Notes under the pieces: generated by a model
Database searches by the model: none
The model's input: the letters and a program-made list of their open reading frames with translations, nothing else
What the model was told of the DNA's origin: nothing
Translations under genes and position numbers: made by a program
NCBI RefSeq assembly: GCF_000829455.1
Contig: NZ_JXAK01000003.1
Span: 62,001 to 126,000 of the forward strand
Source: Gordoniibacillus kamchatkensis
GTDB taxonomy: Bacteria; Bacillota; Bacilli; Paenibacillales; NBRC-103111
Direction: 5' to 3'
Length of the DNA stretch: 64,000 nt
Shown here: in pieces, positions 16,291-24,478 of the stretch
Layout: the number at the start of each line of letters is the position of its first letter
How positions within the stretch are numbered: the stretch's first letter is position 1

Positions 16291-16335
16291 AAAAAGGCTG
16301 TGATGCCGCCCTGCCCGGTCATCGCGGCCTTTTTG
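16291..16335 (+). terminator. Terminator after the DUF2334 gene
   Basis: A hairpin AAAAAGGCTGTGATG...CATCGCGGCCTTTTT (16291-16305 with 16320-16334) ends in a T-run. Confidence 0.8.
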
Positions 16336-16405
16336 CCTGCGGCGCCAGGCACATTTCTCCGCCGAAATAGTCCCTTAGGTACTAATGCGCAATTTTCCGG
16401 AATAT

Positions 16406-16431
16406 GCTAGAATAAACAGCTAGAATAAACA
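16406..16431 (+). repeat. Perfect 13-bp tandem duplication in a promoter region
   Basis: GCTAGAATAAACA occurs twice in a row (16406-16418, 16419-16431), ending 32 bp before the kinase start. Each copy holds a -10-like TAGAAT, so the duplication offers two alternative -10 elements 13 bp apart. Confidence 0.7.
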
Positions 16432-16463
16432 TTAAGAAATGATAAAGAACGGAGCCTTTCCAC

Positions 16464-18002
16464 ATGATTGAAGACGATAAGAAACCGGACGACACGCAGC
16501 AGCGGCTGTCTACTATCGGACAAATATCGGCGGGAATCGCTCATGAAATTCGCAATCCGCTGACGGCAGTGAAAGGCTTCCTGCAGCTGATGCAAAAAGA
16601 ATACGAGAGCCGCTATTGGGATGTCATCAACTCCGAATTGGAACAAGCCATTTCCACGGTTCAAAACTTGCTGGTCGTCGCCAAACCCGAAATGAATGAC
16701 GAAAAGCTTTCCGAGATCAACTTGTGCCAGCTCATCGAAGGCACCTTGTCGTTGTTTCACAACGAAATGTACCGGGTAAAAGTCGAAAAACGGTTCTACA
16801 ATACGAACTGCTTGATTTACGGCAAACGAAACCAGCTGAAGCGGGCCATTTTCAATTTGTTTAAAAATGCGTTTGAAGCGATCGAAGGCGAAGGCACGAT
16901 AACTGTCGAGCACTTCAAACAAGGCGATAAAGTGTGCTTCAGCATTCGCGACTCCGGCAAAGGGATACCGAAGGACAAGCTGGAGCTGCTCGGAACCCCG
17001 TTTTTCTCCACGAAAGCGGATATCGGAACAGGACTCGGATTGCCGCAAGTATATGCGGCCTTCAACGAACATAAAGCCACGATTCAAGTCGAAAGCGTCG
17101 AAAATGAGGGAACGAAGTTCACCTTTCATATCCCGCTGCTTAATAAAACGCTGGAGGATCGGATGCAAACCCATTTGGTCATCGACAAATCAATGGACGT
17201 CAGGCAATTTTTTGCCGCCAATCAACTATTGTTCAACAAGCAATTGGAAGCCGAAGCGAAAACGACGTTCGAAATCGTGGCCGGCCTCAAATTCGTCACG
17301 ACCCGGGATTTGGTCGATCATGCGAATCAAATCATGTCTTTGGTTCATGACGGCTTGACCCAGGAAATCATCCAGCTTGCCCAGGAACGCGGGCTGGCAT
17401 GGGCGAAATCCGACGTGCCGATCATGACGAAGATGGAATGGTTTTACGCCTTGCGCAAAGTGACCTGGTCGTTTTTGCGGCAGTATCATCTATACATAGG
17501 CATCTCGGCGGAAGAAGTGTTTGAATTGTCCGACCGGATCAGCGACGCTCTGGACAATTTCATTATCCATTTCAACGTAAGCTTCACCAAGTACAGGGAC
17601 GAAATCCTGAAATCAAAGCAGGCCATCATTGACGAGCTGAACGTTCCCCTCATACCGATTTTCAATGGAATCGCCGTACTGCCCCTCATCGGAACGCTCG
17701 ATGAAAGCCGCATCCGTTTCATGGAAGACAAGTTGCTTCAAGAACTTGAACATCGCAGCATTCAAAAAATATTTATCGATTTGTCGGGAACGACCGTGCT
17801 CGATGCGGAAATCTTCAAATTGCTGCTGAGGATTATCGACGGCATCCAGCTGATGGGATGCAGTGCCGTGCTAACCGGAATCTCGGCCAAGCTGGCCAAG
17901 CTGATCCTCAATATCGGCAAGGAGTTAACGGACAAAATCACGGTCGAAAGCACTTTGCAGCAAGCGATATTCAAAGAATCCAGCAATCAGGCGGCCATGT
18001 AA
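16464..18002 (+). CDS. Histidine kinase fused to an RsbR-like region with STAS domain
   Basis: A 512-residue soluble protein. The N-terminal third is a complete kinase core: His27 in SAGIAHEIRNPLTAVKGF, Asn135 in NLFKNAFEAI, DSGKGIP (163-169) and GTGLGL (188-193). Residues about 235-385 are helical and resemble the N-terminal region of RsbR-type co-antagonists. The C-terminal 110 residues are a STAS domain (IPIFNGIAVLPLIGTLDESR, IFIDLSGTTVLDAEIFKLLL, MGCSAVLTGISAKLAKL) with a Ser where RsbR has a phosphorylated Thr. It has no sensor or membrane domain and no partner beside it. The fusion suggests a link between a His-Asp relay and stressosome-like signalling; this is inference. Confidence 0.88.
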   Translation: MIEDDKKPDDTQQRLSTIGQISAGIAHEIRNPLTAVKGFLQLMQKEYESRYWDVINSELEQAISTVQNLLVVAKPEMNDEKLSEINLCQLIEGTLSLFHNEMYRVKVEKRFYNTNCLIYGKRNQLKRAIFNLFKNAFEAIEGEGTITVEHFKQGDKVCFSIRDSGKGIPKDKLELLGTPFFSTKADIGTGLGLPQVYAAFNEHKATIQVESVENEGTKFTFHIPLLNKTLEDRMQTHLVIDKSMDVRQFFAANQLLFNKQLEAEAKTTFEIVAGLKFVTTRDLVDHANQIMSLVHDGLTQEIIQLAQERGLAWAKSDVPIMTKMEWFYALRKVTWSFLRQYHLYIGISAEEVFELSDRISDALDNFIIHFNVSFTKYRDEILKSKQAIIDELNVPLIPIFNGIAVLPLIGTLDESRIRFMEDKLLQELEHRSIQKIFIDLSGTTVLDAEIFKLLLRIIDGIQLMGCSAVLTGISAKLAKLILNIGKELTDKITVESTLQQAIFKESSNQAAM

Positions 18003-18123
18003 AATACGGCTTCAACCAACATTTAGGCGCCGTCCCGGCGGGCGGGCCCGGTTGCATTCCATCCTCGCCGCACGGTATAGTCAGAATTAGGGACGCATCG
18101 TTCTAATGAAGGAGGAATACCGC

Positions 18124-18729
18124 TTGCCGAGAGTGACCGAAGCCTACAAGGAAGAACGACGCGCCGCCATCCTCGAAGGAGCGCTCTACATCTTCGCGGA
18201 GAAAGGGTACGCCGCGACGACGATTGACGATATTGTGCGCCACCTGGGCATCAGCAAGGGCGCCATTTACAATTACTTCACCAGCAAGGACGACATTTAC
18301 ACGCAAATTATGGACAGCCGCATGAACCGGTTCGCCCAATCGCTGCGCGGGAGCTTCGGGCCGGAGACGTCCGCGGCGGAGAAGCTGCGGTATCTCATCC
18401 GGCGCCTGACCGACCAGCCGCTCGGCGATTTGCGCCGCCTGCTCAGCTTCCATATCGAATATTCGCTGCGCGCGTCTCGCCAGGAAGAGCTTAAAGCCGC
18501 CATCCAAAAGCACGCCGAAAGCGCGCTCGCGTTCATGACCGAGCTCATCGCCGAAGGCAAAAGGAACGGCGAATTCCGTGCCGACGCCGACGAACGTGTC
18601 GCAGCCTCGATGTTTTGGGCGCTGCGCGACGGCATCGCTTTAGATTTGCTCAGCCACGGGGAGCAGGACGAATACAAGGGGCTGATGAACGGCATGGAGG
18701 ACATGCTGTTCCGGTATTTGCGGCAATGA
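18124..18729 (+). CDS. TetR/AcrR-family regulator
   Basis: A TetR regulator of about 201 residues. The helix-turn-helix is TTIDDIVRHLGISKGAIYNYF, followed by a helical ligand domain. The upstream ATG at 18106 contains the ribosome site AAGGAGG within its own codons, so the TTG at 18124, eight bases after that site, is the likelier start; from 18106 the protein would be 207 residues. Its stop codon overlaps the ATG of the DUF817 membrane protein (ATGA), so the two are translated together and the regulator probably controls that gene and itself. The inducer is unknown. Confidence 0.85.
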   Translation: MPRVTEAYKEERRAAILEGALYIFAEKGYAATTIDDIVRHLGISKGAIYNYFTSKDDIYTQIMDSRMNRFAQSLRGSFGPETSAAEKLRYLIRRLTDQPLGDLRRLLSFHIEYSLRASRQEELKAAIQKHAESALAFMTELIAEGKRNGEFRADADERVAASMFWALRDGIALDLLSHGEQDEYKGLMNGMEDMLFRYLRQ

Positions 18730-19526
18730 TCCGTTTCTTCGCGCAGCTATGGCGGTTCGGCATGCAGCAGGCGCTGTCCTGTCTGTTCCCGGCCGCCATT
18801 TTCGCCGCCCTTTTCCTTCTCCAGATCGCGCCGATTCCGCACGTTCCCCGGTACGACGCGATGCTCATCATTTGCATTGCGCTGCAGTGGCTCATGGTGC
18901 GCACGAAGCTTGAGACGCTCGACGAGCTGAAAGTGATTTGCGTCTTTCACCTGATCGGCCTTGCCCTCGAGCTATACAAAGTACGGATGGGCTCGTGGAC
19001 TTATCCGCAGGACGCCTACACCAAAATCGGCGGCGTTCCGCTGTACAGCGGCTTCATGTACGCCAGCGTCGCCAGCTACTTGTGCCAAGCGTGGCGCCGG
19101 CTCGACGTCGAGGTGCTGCACTGGCCGCGCTCTTACTTTACCGTTCCGCTGGGCGCCGCCATTTATTTGAACTTCATGACCCATCATTACATTCCCGATT
19201 TGCGGTGGGTGCTGACGGCGCTGTTGTTCGCCGTTTTTGTGCGCACGTCGGTAACGTTCCGGGTCGGCGGCGCCCGCTACGGCATGCCGCTTACGCTGAG
19301 CTTTCTGCTCATCGGCTTTTTCGTCTGGCTCGCCGAAAATATCGGCACGTTCCTCGGCGCCTGGCGTTATCCGAATCAGGAAGCCGCGTGGACGTTCGTG
19401 TCGCTCGGCAAGCTCAGCTCCTGGTTTCTGCTCGTCATCGTCAGCTTCATCATCGTGGCCCAGCTCAAACACGTCAAACGCGGGCTGAGCCGCCGCTCCG
19501 GGGTGGAGCTGCCGCCGCACGCCTGA
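18726..19526 (+). CDS. DUF817 (YoaT-like) integral membrane protein
   Basis: A 266-residue protein with about eight hydrophobic helices, matching the DUF817 family that includes Bacillus YoaT. Family-type segments include KVRMGSWTYPQDAYTKIGGV, YSGFMYASVASYLCQAWRRL, NFMTHHYIPDLRWVL and NIGTFLGAWRYPNQ. Conserved His, Asp and Trp-Tyr pairs near the membrane face suggest a catalytic or metal role, but no function has been established. The ATG overlaps the TetR stop codon. A GC-rich gap without a terminator separates it from the convergent DUF2087 gene. Confidence 0.88.
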   Translation: MIRFFAQLWRFGMQQALSCLFPAAIFAALFLLQIAPIPHVPRYDAMLIICIALQWLMVRTKLETLDELKVICVFHLIGLALELYKVRMGSWTYPQDAYTKIGGVPLYSGFMYASVASYLCQAWRRLDVEVLHWPRSYFTVPLGAAIYLNFMTHHYIPDLRWVLTALLFAVFVRTSVTFRVGGARYGMPLTLSFLLIGFFVWLAENIGTFLGAWRYPNQEAAWTFVSLGKLSSWFLLVIVSFIIVAQLKHVKRGLSRRSGVELPPHA

Positions 19527-19583
19527 GTCCCGGCCCGCTTCGCCTCGCAGGCCCCGGATACGCGCCCGGCGGCAGCTCTCCCG

Positions 19584-20363
19584 TCAATCCTTCAACCAAT
19601 ACGAGCTGCCGTCGTCCAGGCGATGCATAAACCCGTACTCGATGAGAAGGCGGCGCAGCGTCACGTATTCCTCGTCATGCACCTGCTTCAGCACGTCGTT
19701 GACTTCCTTCTCCGAATACTTGACGCCGCGCTTGAATTTGCCGGCGATATGGTTCAGCACGGCCACCTTGCGCTTTTCCTTTTTTGGTACGCGGTCAAGC
19801 GGTCCGTCCGGCCCTTGCTTGAAATAGGAGAGGAGAATGTCTTCGTTCTCTTGCTCCGTAATCGCATAGCGTTCGTCCAGCATCGTTGCCGTTCTTGGCA
19901 CGTTGATGAAAGTTCCCGACGGCTCGGCCTTCGTTTGCGCGAGCTCCATGATGGCGAGATACAGCTTGGCCTGCTTCTCCTTCTCGCGCATCGTGAAGCG
20001 GTGGTGGCGGATCGTCGATTTGCTGCCGCCGCCCAGCTTTTTGACGATGTCCGCGTCGCTGAGGCCTTGGTGAAAGCAGTCGAGCAGCGTTTTTTGCAGG
20101 TCCGTAAGGCCGGTCAGCTTCTTGTCGAGCTGCAGCAAGTAGCGGAACATGGAGACGTGCTCTTTGCGGATGTGGACTTCGGCATATTTTTCCGCTTCGT
20201 AGAACGTATCTCCATCCTTATAGATGATGCCGCGCGCAAAAGAGCGCCCGCATACTAGGCAGACGAAGCTGTCCGTCTCCGCAACACGAACGTAGCCCCT
20301 TTTCAATTCCTCGACCGTCGCCGACCAGAACAGATCCGATATTTGATCGTTCAATCGAATCAC
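19584..20363 (-). CDS. DUF2087-containing transcriptional regulator
   Basis: A 259-residue soluble protein. Residues about 30-70 carry a Cys-x2-Cys...His-x4-His set (FVCLVCGRSF, VHIRKEH), like a small zinc site. A LuxR-like helix-turn-helix follows (LTDLQKTLLDCFHQGLSDAD, LGGGSKSTIRHHRF, residues 85-120). The C-terminal 80 residues match DUF2087 (RVPKKEKRKVAVLNHIAGKF, LIEYGFMHRLDDGSSYWLKD). Such proteins are treated as regulators. An inverted repeat at 20385-20405, just upstream of the start, may be its own operator. It is not clearly linked to neighbouring genes. Confidence 0.8.
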   Translation of the reverse strand: MIRLNDQISDLFWSATVEELKRGYVRVAETDSFVCLVCGRSFARGIIYKDGDTFYEAEKYAEVHIRKEHVSMFRYLLQLDKKLTGLTDLQKTLLDCFHQGLSDADIVKKLGGGSKSTIRHHRFTMREKEKQAKLYLAIMELAQTKAEPSGTFINVPRTATMLDERYAITEQENEDILLSYFKQGPDGPLDRVPKKEKRKVAVLNHIAGKFKRGVKYSEKEVNDVLKQVHDEEYVTLRRLLIEYGFMHRLDDGSSYWLKD

Positions 20364-20725
20364 CTGCTTGTTTGGTTTATGTATAAACGATCATATAGTT
20401 CGTTTGTGTGAATGTCAACGAAAGGGAAACTTGTTTGCCTTGCTTCCATTTTCGTCCCCCATCGGATCGCGCTCCGCGGGCGGGGGCCCATAGTGCTTGG
20501 CCAACCGATCGCGCCCACCCGTACTGCAATCTGACTTAAGCCGCCCCGAACCGGCGACCCGGAAAGCAGCCTTCAAGAAGCGGCCGCCACTTTTGTCAAA
20601 ATCGCGGTTGTATGCCGATTTGTCGTTTTTTTATATGCTCCGCCGGCAGGAAAAATCGTGTATGGAGGAGAATAAAGTTAGGTAGAATATGGTAAGCAAA
20701 CGTAACCGAGAAAGAGGGACATCGC
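20364..20725. other. Intergenic region with operator-like inverted repeat
   Basis: It holds AAACGA-N9-TCGTTT at 20385-20405, 22 bp before the DUF2087 start, overlapping a minus-strand -10-like TATGAT. The rest is a GC-rich stretch with no gene; a 62-codon plus frame at 20497-20685 has no family features. A GGAGG-like site at about 20663 has no suitable gene after it. Confidence 0.45.
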
Positions 20726-20992
20726 ATGAACATCCGGATCGATACGGCGGACATGTCGTACTCGAAGCAGGACGGCTATTTGGGACATGTCGAATTCGCG
20801 GCGGAAGGCCATCCGCACGCTTATGAAATAACGCTGCAGAGCAAGAACGCCAACGACTGGGCATACAGCCTGAATTTCGCCCGCGAATCCGGAGAGGAAG
20901 CGCATATCGAGGCGGTGGAAGCGGCGCTGGAGGAAGACGACGAGCTGTTCGACGAGCTTGTGCAGGCGGCGATGTCCAGGCTTGAGCGGTAG
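20726..20992 (+). CDS. Small acidic hypothetical protein
   Basis: An 88-residue acidic protein. It has alternating beta-type segments (YLGHVEFAAEGHPHAYEITL, DWAYSLNFARESGEEAHIE) and an acidic C-terminal helix (EAALEEDDELFDELVQAAM). It has no signal peptide, Cys or catalytic motif. A GAGGGA-like ribosome site precedes the ATG. Its pattern looks like that of conserved short proteins of Paenibacillus with no known function. It is followed 118 bp later by another small gene, possibly on the same transcript. Confidence 0.65.
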   Translation: MNIRIDTADMSYSKQDGYLGHVEFAAEGHPHAYEITLQSKNANDWAYSLNFARESGEEAHIEAVEAALEEDDELFDELVQAAMSRLER

Positions 20993-21110
20993 TTGTCGTA
21001 ACTGTCATAAAATTGATAACAAAATTTCATCTCTTTTTAAGATTTCTCTATTACAATGATGCTAGGTTTTGGTAGTAGTATCGAAGGGATCCGTGAAGGA
21101 GGTTGCCGGA

Positions 21111-21338
21111 ATGAAGCTGCTCATTAACGTGCAAGACCGCAAAATTCCCGTCTATTTCACCAAGTTTAGCGATAAAGCAATGAACCTGCTGACCCAGACG
21201 CTCAACCGCAAGCTGGTCAGCGGCAAAAAAGCTGTCAAGCTGTGCCTCGATACGCTGATCAGCATTGAAATCATCGACAACGAAGCGATCTTGCACGCCT
21301 TCAACGAGCAAGATACCGTAGCGTTATCGCTATATTGA
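21111..21338 (+). CDS. Small hypothetical protein
   Basis: A 75-residue protein starting at ATG 21111, eight bases after AAGGAGG. A longer frame from 21069 lacks a ribosome site. It has a beta-alpha-beta pattern (MKLLINVQDRKIPVYFTKFS, LCLDTLISIEIIDNEAIL) without recognisable motifs. It ends 12 bases before a strong terminator. Confidence 0.65.
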   Translation: MKLLINVQDRKIPVYFTKFSDKAMNLLTQTLNRKLVSGKKAVKLCLDTLISIEIIDNEAILHAFNEQDTVALSLY

Positions 21339-21350
21339 AGTATAGCCGAC

Positions 21351-21392
21351 AAAATCCGCCGCTCCTTCTTCGTGGAGTGGCGGATTTTTTTT
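21351..21392 (+). terminator. Strong terminator
   Basis: AAAATCCGCCGCTCC (21351-21365) pairs with GGAGTGGCGGATTT (21374-21387), followed by a run of eight T residues. Confidence 0.9.
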
Positions 21393-21504
21393 GTAGTATG
21401 GGCAATGGAGTCGAATTACTGCAACTTTTGTGCTGTTCCGTTCGTATGAAAATAACAGGTTAAGTCGTATGCAATCGACTACTGGAACGATTTGGAGGCG
21501 CGCG

Positions 21505-21717
21505 ATGAAAGTCAGACTGATGCAAAAGCTGGCGGCGGGAGAGCCGGCCGCTATCGACGAACGGAATTGGACGGCGGAGCTTCTCGCTTCTTTGGAGCAT
21601 GCGAACTATATTGTAGTGAACGGCCAGGAGTACGAAATGTTGGAAGGCCGCTTGAACCTCGACTCCGGAGCGCTGGAAGTGCTCGTCGTTCCGGTGGCGG
21701 CGGAGGTCCGGCATTAG
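21505..21717 (+). CDS. Small hypothetical protein opening the ATP-grasp/DUF350 operon
   Basis: A 70-residue protein (start ATG 21505, with GGAGG six bases upstream). The sequence has LMQKLAAGEPAAIDERNWTA followed by YIVVNGQEYEMLEGRLNLDS, a small alpha/beta pattern with no known motif. It ends 43 bases before the Ser/Gly-rich gene, and all five genes to 24867 run the same way with short gaps or overlaps. It is probably part of that operon. Confidence 0.65.
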   Translation: MKVRLMQKLAAGEPAAIDERNWTAELLASLEHANYIVVNGQEYEMLEGRLNLDSGALEVLVVPVAAEVRH

Positions 21718-21760
21718 GGCGGCAGTGACACGGAGCGTTACAAGAACGGAGGATACAAGC

Positions 21761-22569
21761 ATGAAGCAACCTGAAGAGCAGCGCGGCGAAAAAGGCACCG
21801 GCGCAGGCCCGGCGAAATCCGGCCGCAAGCCGATGAAGGTGCTGTCTACCTCGCTCGGCGTGGCGCTTGCGGCGAATTTGCTCGCCGTGCCCGCCGTCAG
21901 CGCGGAAGGCGGCGACGGCGCCGGCAAACCGCAGCCGAAGCTGGTGGAATGGTCGTCGGAAGCCGTCAAAAGCTATTACGATCCGGCGATCGACTGGAAT
22001 ATTGCGCTCCCGGACGGGAAGAAGCCTGATGGCGCCGCAGCGGCGGGACAAGGCGCAGCCGCGGGCGCCGGAGGCGCGGCGTCAAGCGGCGGCAGCGGCG
22101 GAACGAACACGGTGATCGTCCATTCCGGCGGAGGCGGCGGGATCGGCTGGGACGACCTGCTGCTGTACCATTTGCTGGTCGGCAACGGCGGCGTCTTTTC
22201 GACGAGCTCGTGGAGCCAGTCGCACTCTACGGTGTACGCGGGCAACAGCCAGCCTTATCAGGCGCGATCCTACGACTCCGACACGTTCCGGAGCAAGCCG
22301 GTCGCAGGCTCGGCGGTGCGGCCGCCGCAGACGTCGGCGTCAAGCGGCTCGTTCTCGACGGGCAAGAGCCAGGCTTCAACGGGATCCGCGGCGAAAGCGG
22401 GCAGCAGCGCGACTTCCGTCTCCTCATCTTCCGTTCGTCATCCGGTCACGAAGGCGCCGTCGACTTCGACGTCCAGCGGCAGCTTCTCCAGCTCGTCGAA
22501 AAGCTCGTCGGCGTCGTCCGGCAGCATCGGCGCCGTTCGAGCGGCTTCAGCTCGTCGTCCGGCGGCTAA
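21761..22569 (+). pseudogene. Ser/Gly-rich secreted protein ending in Gly-Gly (YgiB/DUF1190-like), frameshifted
   Basis: The start is ATG 21761, eight bases after GGAGG. Residues 1-60 form a long signal region (VLSTSLGVALAANLLAVPAVSAEG). Next come an Ala/Gly-rich linker, a hydrophobic patch (GWDDLLLYHLLVGNGGVFS) and a tail dominated by Ser, Thr and Gly. Without correction the frame runs on into the next gene to 22816. One added base near 22528-22533 instead gives an end of RSSGFSSSSGG and a TAA at 22567-22569, just before the ribosome site of the next gene. The layout and Gly-Gly end recall E. coli YgiB/YjfM (DUF1190), which also sit beside a glutathionylspermidine-synthase-like gene. The match is by architecture, not close sequence. 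Confidence 0.7.
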
Positions 22570-22580
22570 AGGAGGCGGCG

Positions 22581-23798
22581 ATGAGCAAGCAAGGCGATGT
22601 GTTCCGCGTCGTCTCCGAACCCGCGGCCGATCGCCCGGCTCGAGTGGAGGAACTGCGGAAGCTCGGGTTTACATGGGCCGATCAGGATGGCCAGCCGTAT
22701 TGGATCGATCAGCTCGTAACAATCGACAAGGGCACGTACGAGCGGCTTGTACACGCGGCGACGCTGCTCTGGACAGTGTTCGACAAAGCGGCGCGGTTCG
22801 TGCACGGACGTCGTGACTTGTACGAGCTGCTGTCCGTTCCCGAAGTGCTGTGGGACGGCCTGGACCGGCTGCCGCTAAGCGAGCCGGGGCGGCTGAGCCG
22901 TTACGCCAGATTCGACTTCTCGGTGTCGTCCGGCGGCGGCATCAGGCTGCTGGAGCTTAACGCGGACACGCCGACAGCATACGTCGAAGCGTCCGTAGCG
23001 ACGCCGTGGCTGTGCGCGCAGCACGCCGCGGAAGGCGTGCGCTGCGTCAACGGGCGCATGCCGGAGCTGCTGCGCCGGGCGTGGGCGGCCGAGCAGCCGG
23101 AGGCGGCTTGCTGCGCCGGCTACGGCACGCACCTCGAGGATTCGGGGACGATCGACATGCTCGTCCGCCATAGCGGGCGTGCGATGCGCTGCCTCGACAC
23201 GCTGTCGCTGTCGATCGACGAAGGCGTACTGAAGGACGGCGACGGACAGCCGATCGAGCGGATATTTATGCTGTACCCGAAAGAATGGATGGGGATCGAC
23301 GACGGCGGCGAGGCGCTCGCTTACGCGGCGGAAACCGGCCATGTCGCGATTTCCAACTCGTATCACGCCGTGCTGCTGCAGTCCAAAGGGCTGCAGGCCG
23401 TCATCTGGGGGCTGCACGAGATCGGGGTACCGCTTTTCAGCCCGGAAGAGCATGAGGCGATCGAGGCTTACATGCTGCCCACGTACAACGAGCCGGTGCT
23501 GGCGGGCAATTACGTTTCGAAGGCGATGTTCGGCCGCGAAGGAGGCTCTGTCGAGCTGTACGGCGCGAAAGGAGAGCTTGATGCGCGCGACGCGGACGGG
23601 TACGATACGAGCCGCTGGTTCCGGCGCGTCTATCAGGCCCGGGCCGATTTGCCGGAAGTGGGGCTGCACGCCGAGCCGATGCGGCTGCTCACCGGCATGT
23701 TCGTCATCGACGGGGAGCCGTGCGGCATTGTCGGACGGGCGGGCGGACTCATTACGGGCAACGCGAGTCATTTTGTAGCGATGGGGGTTAGGGAATGA
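22581..23798 (+). CDS. Glutathionylspermidine-synthase-like ATP-grasp ligase (YgiC/YjfC-like)
   Basis: A 405-residue protein of the GSP synthase C-terminal type. This ATP-grasp fold joins a carboxylate to an amine. Visible family segments are RYARFDFSVSSGGGIRLLEL, NADTPTAYVEAS (metal/ATP side), MLYPKEWMG, YMLPTYNEPVL, NYVSKAMFGREGGSVELYG and VGRAGGLITGNASHFV. It lacks the amidase domain of true bifunctional GspS. E. coli YgiC and YjfC have the same build and their real substrates are not settled. AAAGGAGG precedes the ATG, and its stop overlaps the next start (ATGA). Position between a Ser/Gly-rich secreted protein and a membrane protein suggests the ligase modifies that protein or another small envelope substrate. 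Confidence 0.9.
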   Translation: MSKQGDVFRVVSEPAADRPARVEELRKLGFTWADQDGQPYWIDQLVTIDKGTYERLVHAATLLWTVFDKAARFVHGRRDLYELLSVPEVLWDGLDRLPLSEPGRLSRYARFDFSVSSGGGIRLLELNADTPTAYVEASVATPWLCAQHAAEGVRCVNGRMPELLRRAWAAEQPEAACCAGYGTHLEDSGTIDMLVRHSGRAMRCLDTLSLSIDEGVLKDGDGQPIERIFMLYPKEWMGIDDGGEALAYAAETGHVAISNSYHAVLLQSKGLQAVIWGLHEIGVPLFSPEEHEAIEAYMLPTYNEPVLAGNYVSKAMFGREGGSVELYGAKGELDARDADGYDTSRWFRRVYQARADLPEVGLHAEPMRLLTGMFVIDGEPCGIVGRAGGLITGNASHFVAMGVRE

Positions 23799-24478
23799 AT
23801 GCACAGCGGATCGTAAGCGCGGTCTTGATCGGCGTCCTCATCGTCGTCATCATTACGGCGGTGGCGAGCTCGTTCGGCTCCAAGGACAAGGGCAAGAACG
23901 CCGCCATGCCGCCGGGCGGTTCGTCTGGCACGAAGAGCGTCCAGGCTTCGCAGACGGCGAAGCAAGGGGAAGCGAGCAAGGTCGTTCCGTGGGATTACAA
24001 AGTCGAGCAGAAAAAAGTCGGCGACCTCATTAACGGCGACATGTCGCTGCAGCCGGACAACGAGCTGGTGCCTAACGACGACAATTACGCAACGGGCGAT
24101 TCCGTATGGGTGTTGTCGGTCATGAACGCGGTAATGACGACGCAGGCGGACGGGAAGAACGACGTCACGCTGACAGCCTGGAAGCCGATCAAAACGTTCC
24201 GGCAGCAAGATGCGGCGGGCGCCGACCTCGGCAAGCTGAAGGAAACGGTGCAGACGGACGTGGAGCTCGTCGGCGTATACAAAACCGAGCTCGACGGCAA
24301 ATACCGCGAATTTGCGGTTATCACGCTCCCGTCCGGGCAAAACGTCAAGCAGCCGATCGACGAGGCGCGCTACAACGACTTCAAGACAAAAAAGCAGGTG
24401 AAAGCGTCGCTCGAAATCGTGCACGATTTCAACGATTACGATAAGGCGTATCCGAAATTCAGGGGGTGGGCGTCGTGA
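23795..24478 (+). CDS. Membrane-anchored hypothetical protein of the ATP-grasp/DUF350 operon
   Basis: A 227-residue protein. It has one N-terminal membrane helix (VSAVLIGVLIVVIITAVASS), a Lys/Gly/Ser-rich linker and an extracellular domain (about residues 65-225; VPWDYKVEQKKVGDLINGDM, ELVGVYKTELDGKYREFAVI). There is no Cys, lipobox or catalytic motif. The ATG overlaps the stop of the ligase gene, and its own stop overlaps the DUF350 start (TGATG), so the three are tightly coupled. The family was not recognised; it is probably a partner at the outer face of the membrane. Confidence 0.75.
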   Translation: MNAQRIVSAVLIGVLIVVIITAVASSFGSKDKGKNAAMPPGGSSGTKSVQASQTAKQGEASKVVPWDYKVEQKKVGDLINGDMSLQPDNELVPNDDNYATGDSVWVLSVMNAVMTTQADGKNDVTLTAWKPIKTFRQQDAAGADLGKLKETVQTDVELVGVYKTELDGKYREFAVITLPSGQNVKQPIDEARYNDFKTKKQVKASLEIVHDFNDYDKAYPKFRGWAS

